A stretch of 64,000 nucleotides of DNA from Actinomycetes bacterium (lineage in GTDB: Bacteria > Actinomycetota > Actinomycetes > Mycobacteriales > Mycobacteriaceae). This document shows positions 63,897 through 64,000 of the stretch, one piece after another. The notes beneath the pieces are model-generated. The model made no database searches, was not told the origin of the DNA, and worked only from the letters and a program-made list of their open reading frames with translations. Numbering within the stretch: the stretch's first letter is position 1; every line of letters begins with the position of its first letter. The stretch spans positions 1 to 64,000 of the forward strand of contig JAHZJB010000050.1 in assembly GCA_022601135.1 (NCBI GenBank), written 5' to 3'. A program made the translations under genes and the position numbers.

Positions 63897-64000
63897 GACT
63901 GCTCCTTAACTGAGGATGGCGCCTTTGCGCGACCGACAGTTAATCACGTGCCGCCCGGTTGACCGCCGAGACGACCGCCCGAAGTGACGCGGTCGTGATG

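Overview
The window is high-GC actinobacterial chromosome and almost certainly comes from a mycobacterium, most likely a fast-growing Mycolicibacterium-type species. The evidence is an LpqH (19-kDa antigen) lipoprotein, a DUF732 exported protein, a hemophore-type protein, PolD/LigC repair enzymes, frequent GTG starts, and two gene orders known from M. tuberculosis. Orthology statements are made from memory of those gene orders and protein sequences, not from a search.

Layout. 1-1.3 kb: the end of an operon with an acyl-CoA dehydrogenase; the next gene opens with a 33-bp in-frame tandem repeat and leaves the window. 1.4-13.0 kb: an orphan STAS protein, then a block matching M. tuberculosis Rv0269c-Rv0276 (polD2, fadD2, fadE6, a/b-hydrolase, TetR, VOC protein, TetR, MpaB-like oxygenase) with a small membrane protein and a D-2-hydroxyacid dehydrogenase inserted. 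A perfect inverted repeat between the first TetR gene and the VOC gene is a likely operator. 13-26.5 kb: mixed accessory metabolism and envelope genes (hydrolase, tam, a Tat-exported lipoprotein flavo-oxidase, PAP2 phosphatase, L,D-transpeptidase-like protein, a membrane Hsp70 with a Thr-rich tail, FAD monooxygenase, polysaccharide deacetylase, galE, histidine phosphatase).

26.5-34.4 kb: a block in the order of Rv3761c-Rv3752c (APH-fold 'FadE36', LapA-like protein, proXVWZ osmolyte ABC importer, glycolipid-binding protein, tyrA, TadA-associated protein, tadA) ending in tRNA-Ser(CGA). Directly downstream is a small accessory segment (34.4-36.4 kb) with a VapBC pair and a tandem pair of related unknown genes. 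36.4-51.4 kb: an M42 peptidase, secreted proteins and lipoproteins including lpqH, tgt and gluQ (queuosine and glutamyl-queuosine tRNA modification), a P450, a flavin amine oxidase, an APH kinase, ligC-polD1 (DNA repair), a hemophore-like protein, a poly-proline membrane protein coupled to a type II thioesterase, and a trypsin-like PDZ protease.

51.5-63.5 kb: the conserved Rv3722c-Rv3711c block: tRNA-Ser(GGA), SRP RNA, aspartate aminotransferase, dnaX, a CFA-type methyltransferase with its FAD oxidoreductase, an SRPBCC protein, an Ami1-type amidase, ybaB-recR, gatD-murT (lipid II amidation) and a DnaQ-like exonuclease. The window closes with a SHOCT membrane protein.

The least explained items are the paralog pair beside tRNA-Ser(CGA), the Hsp70-membrane-Thr tail protein, the 33-bp and 32-bp tandem repeats, the STAS protein with Glu at the phosphoserine position, and the MurT that has lost most of its zinc-ribbon cysteines. 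No CRISPR array, prophage or insertion sequence was seen.
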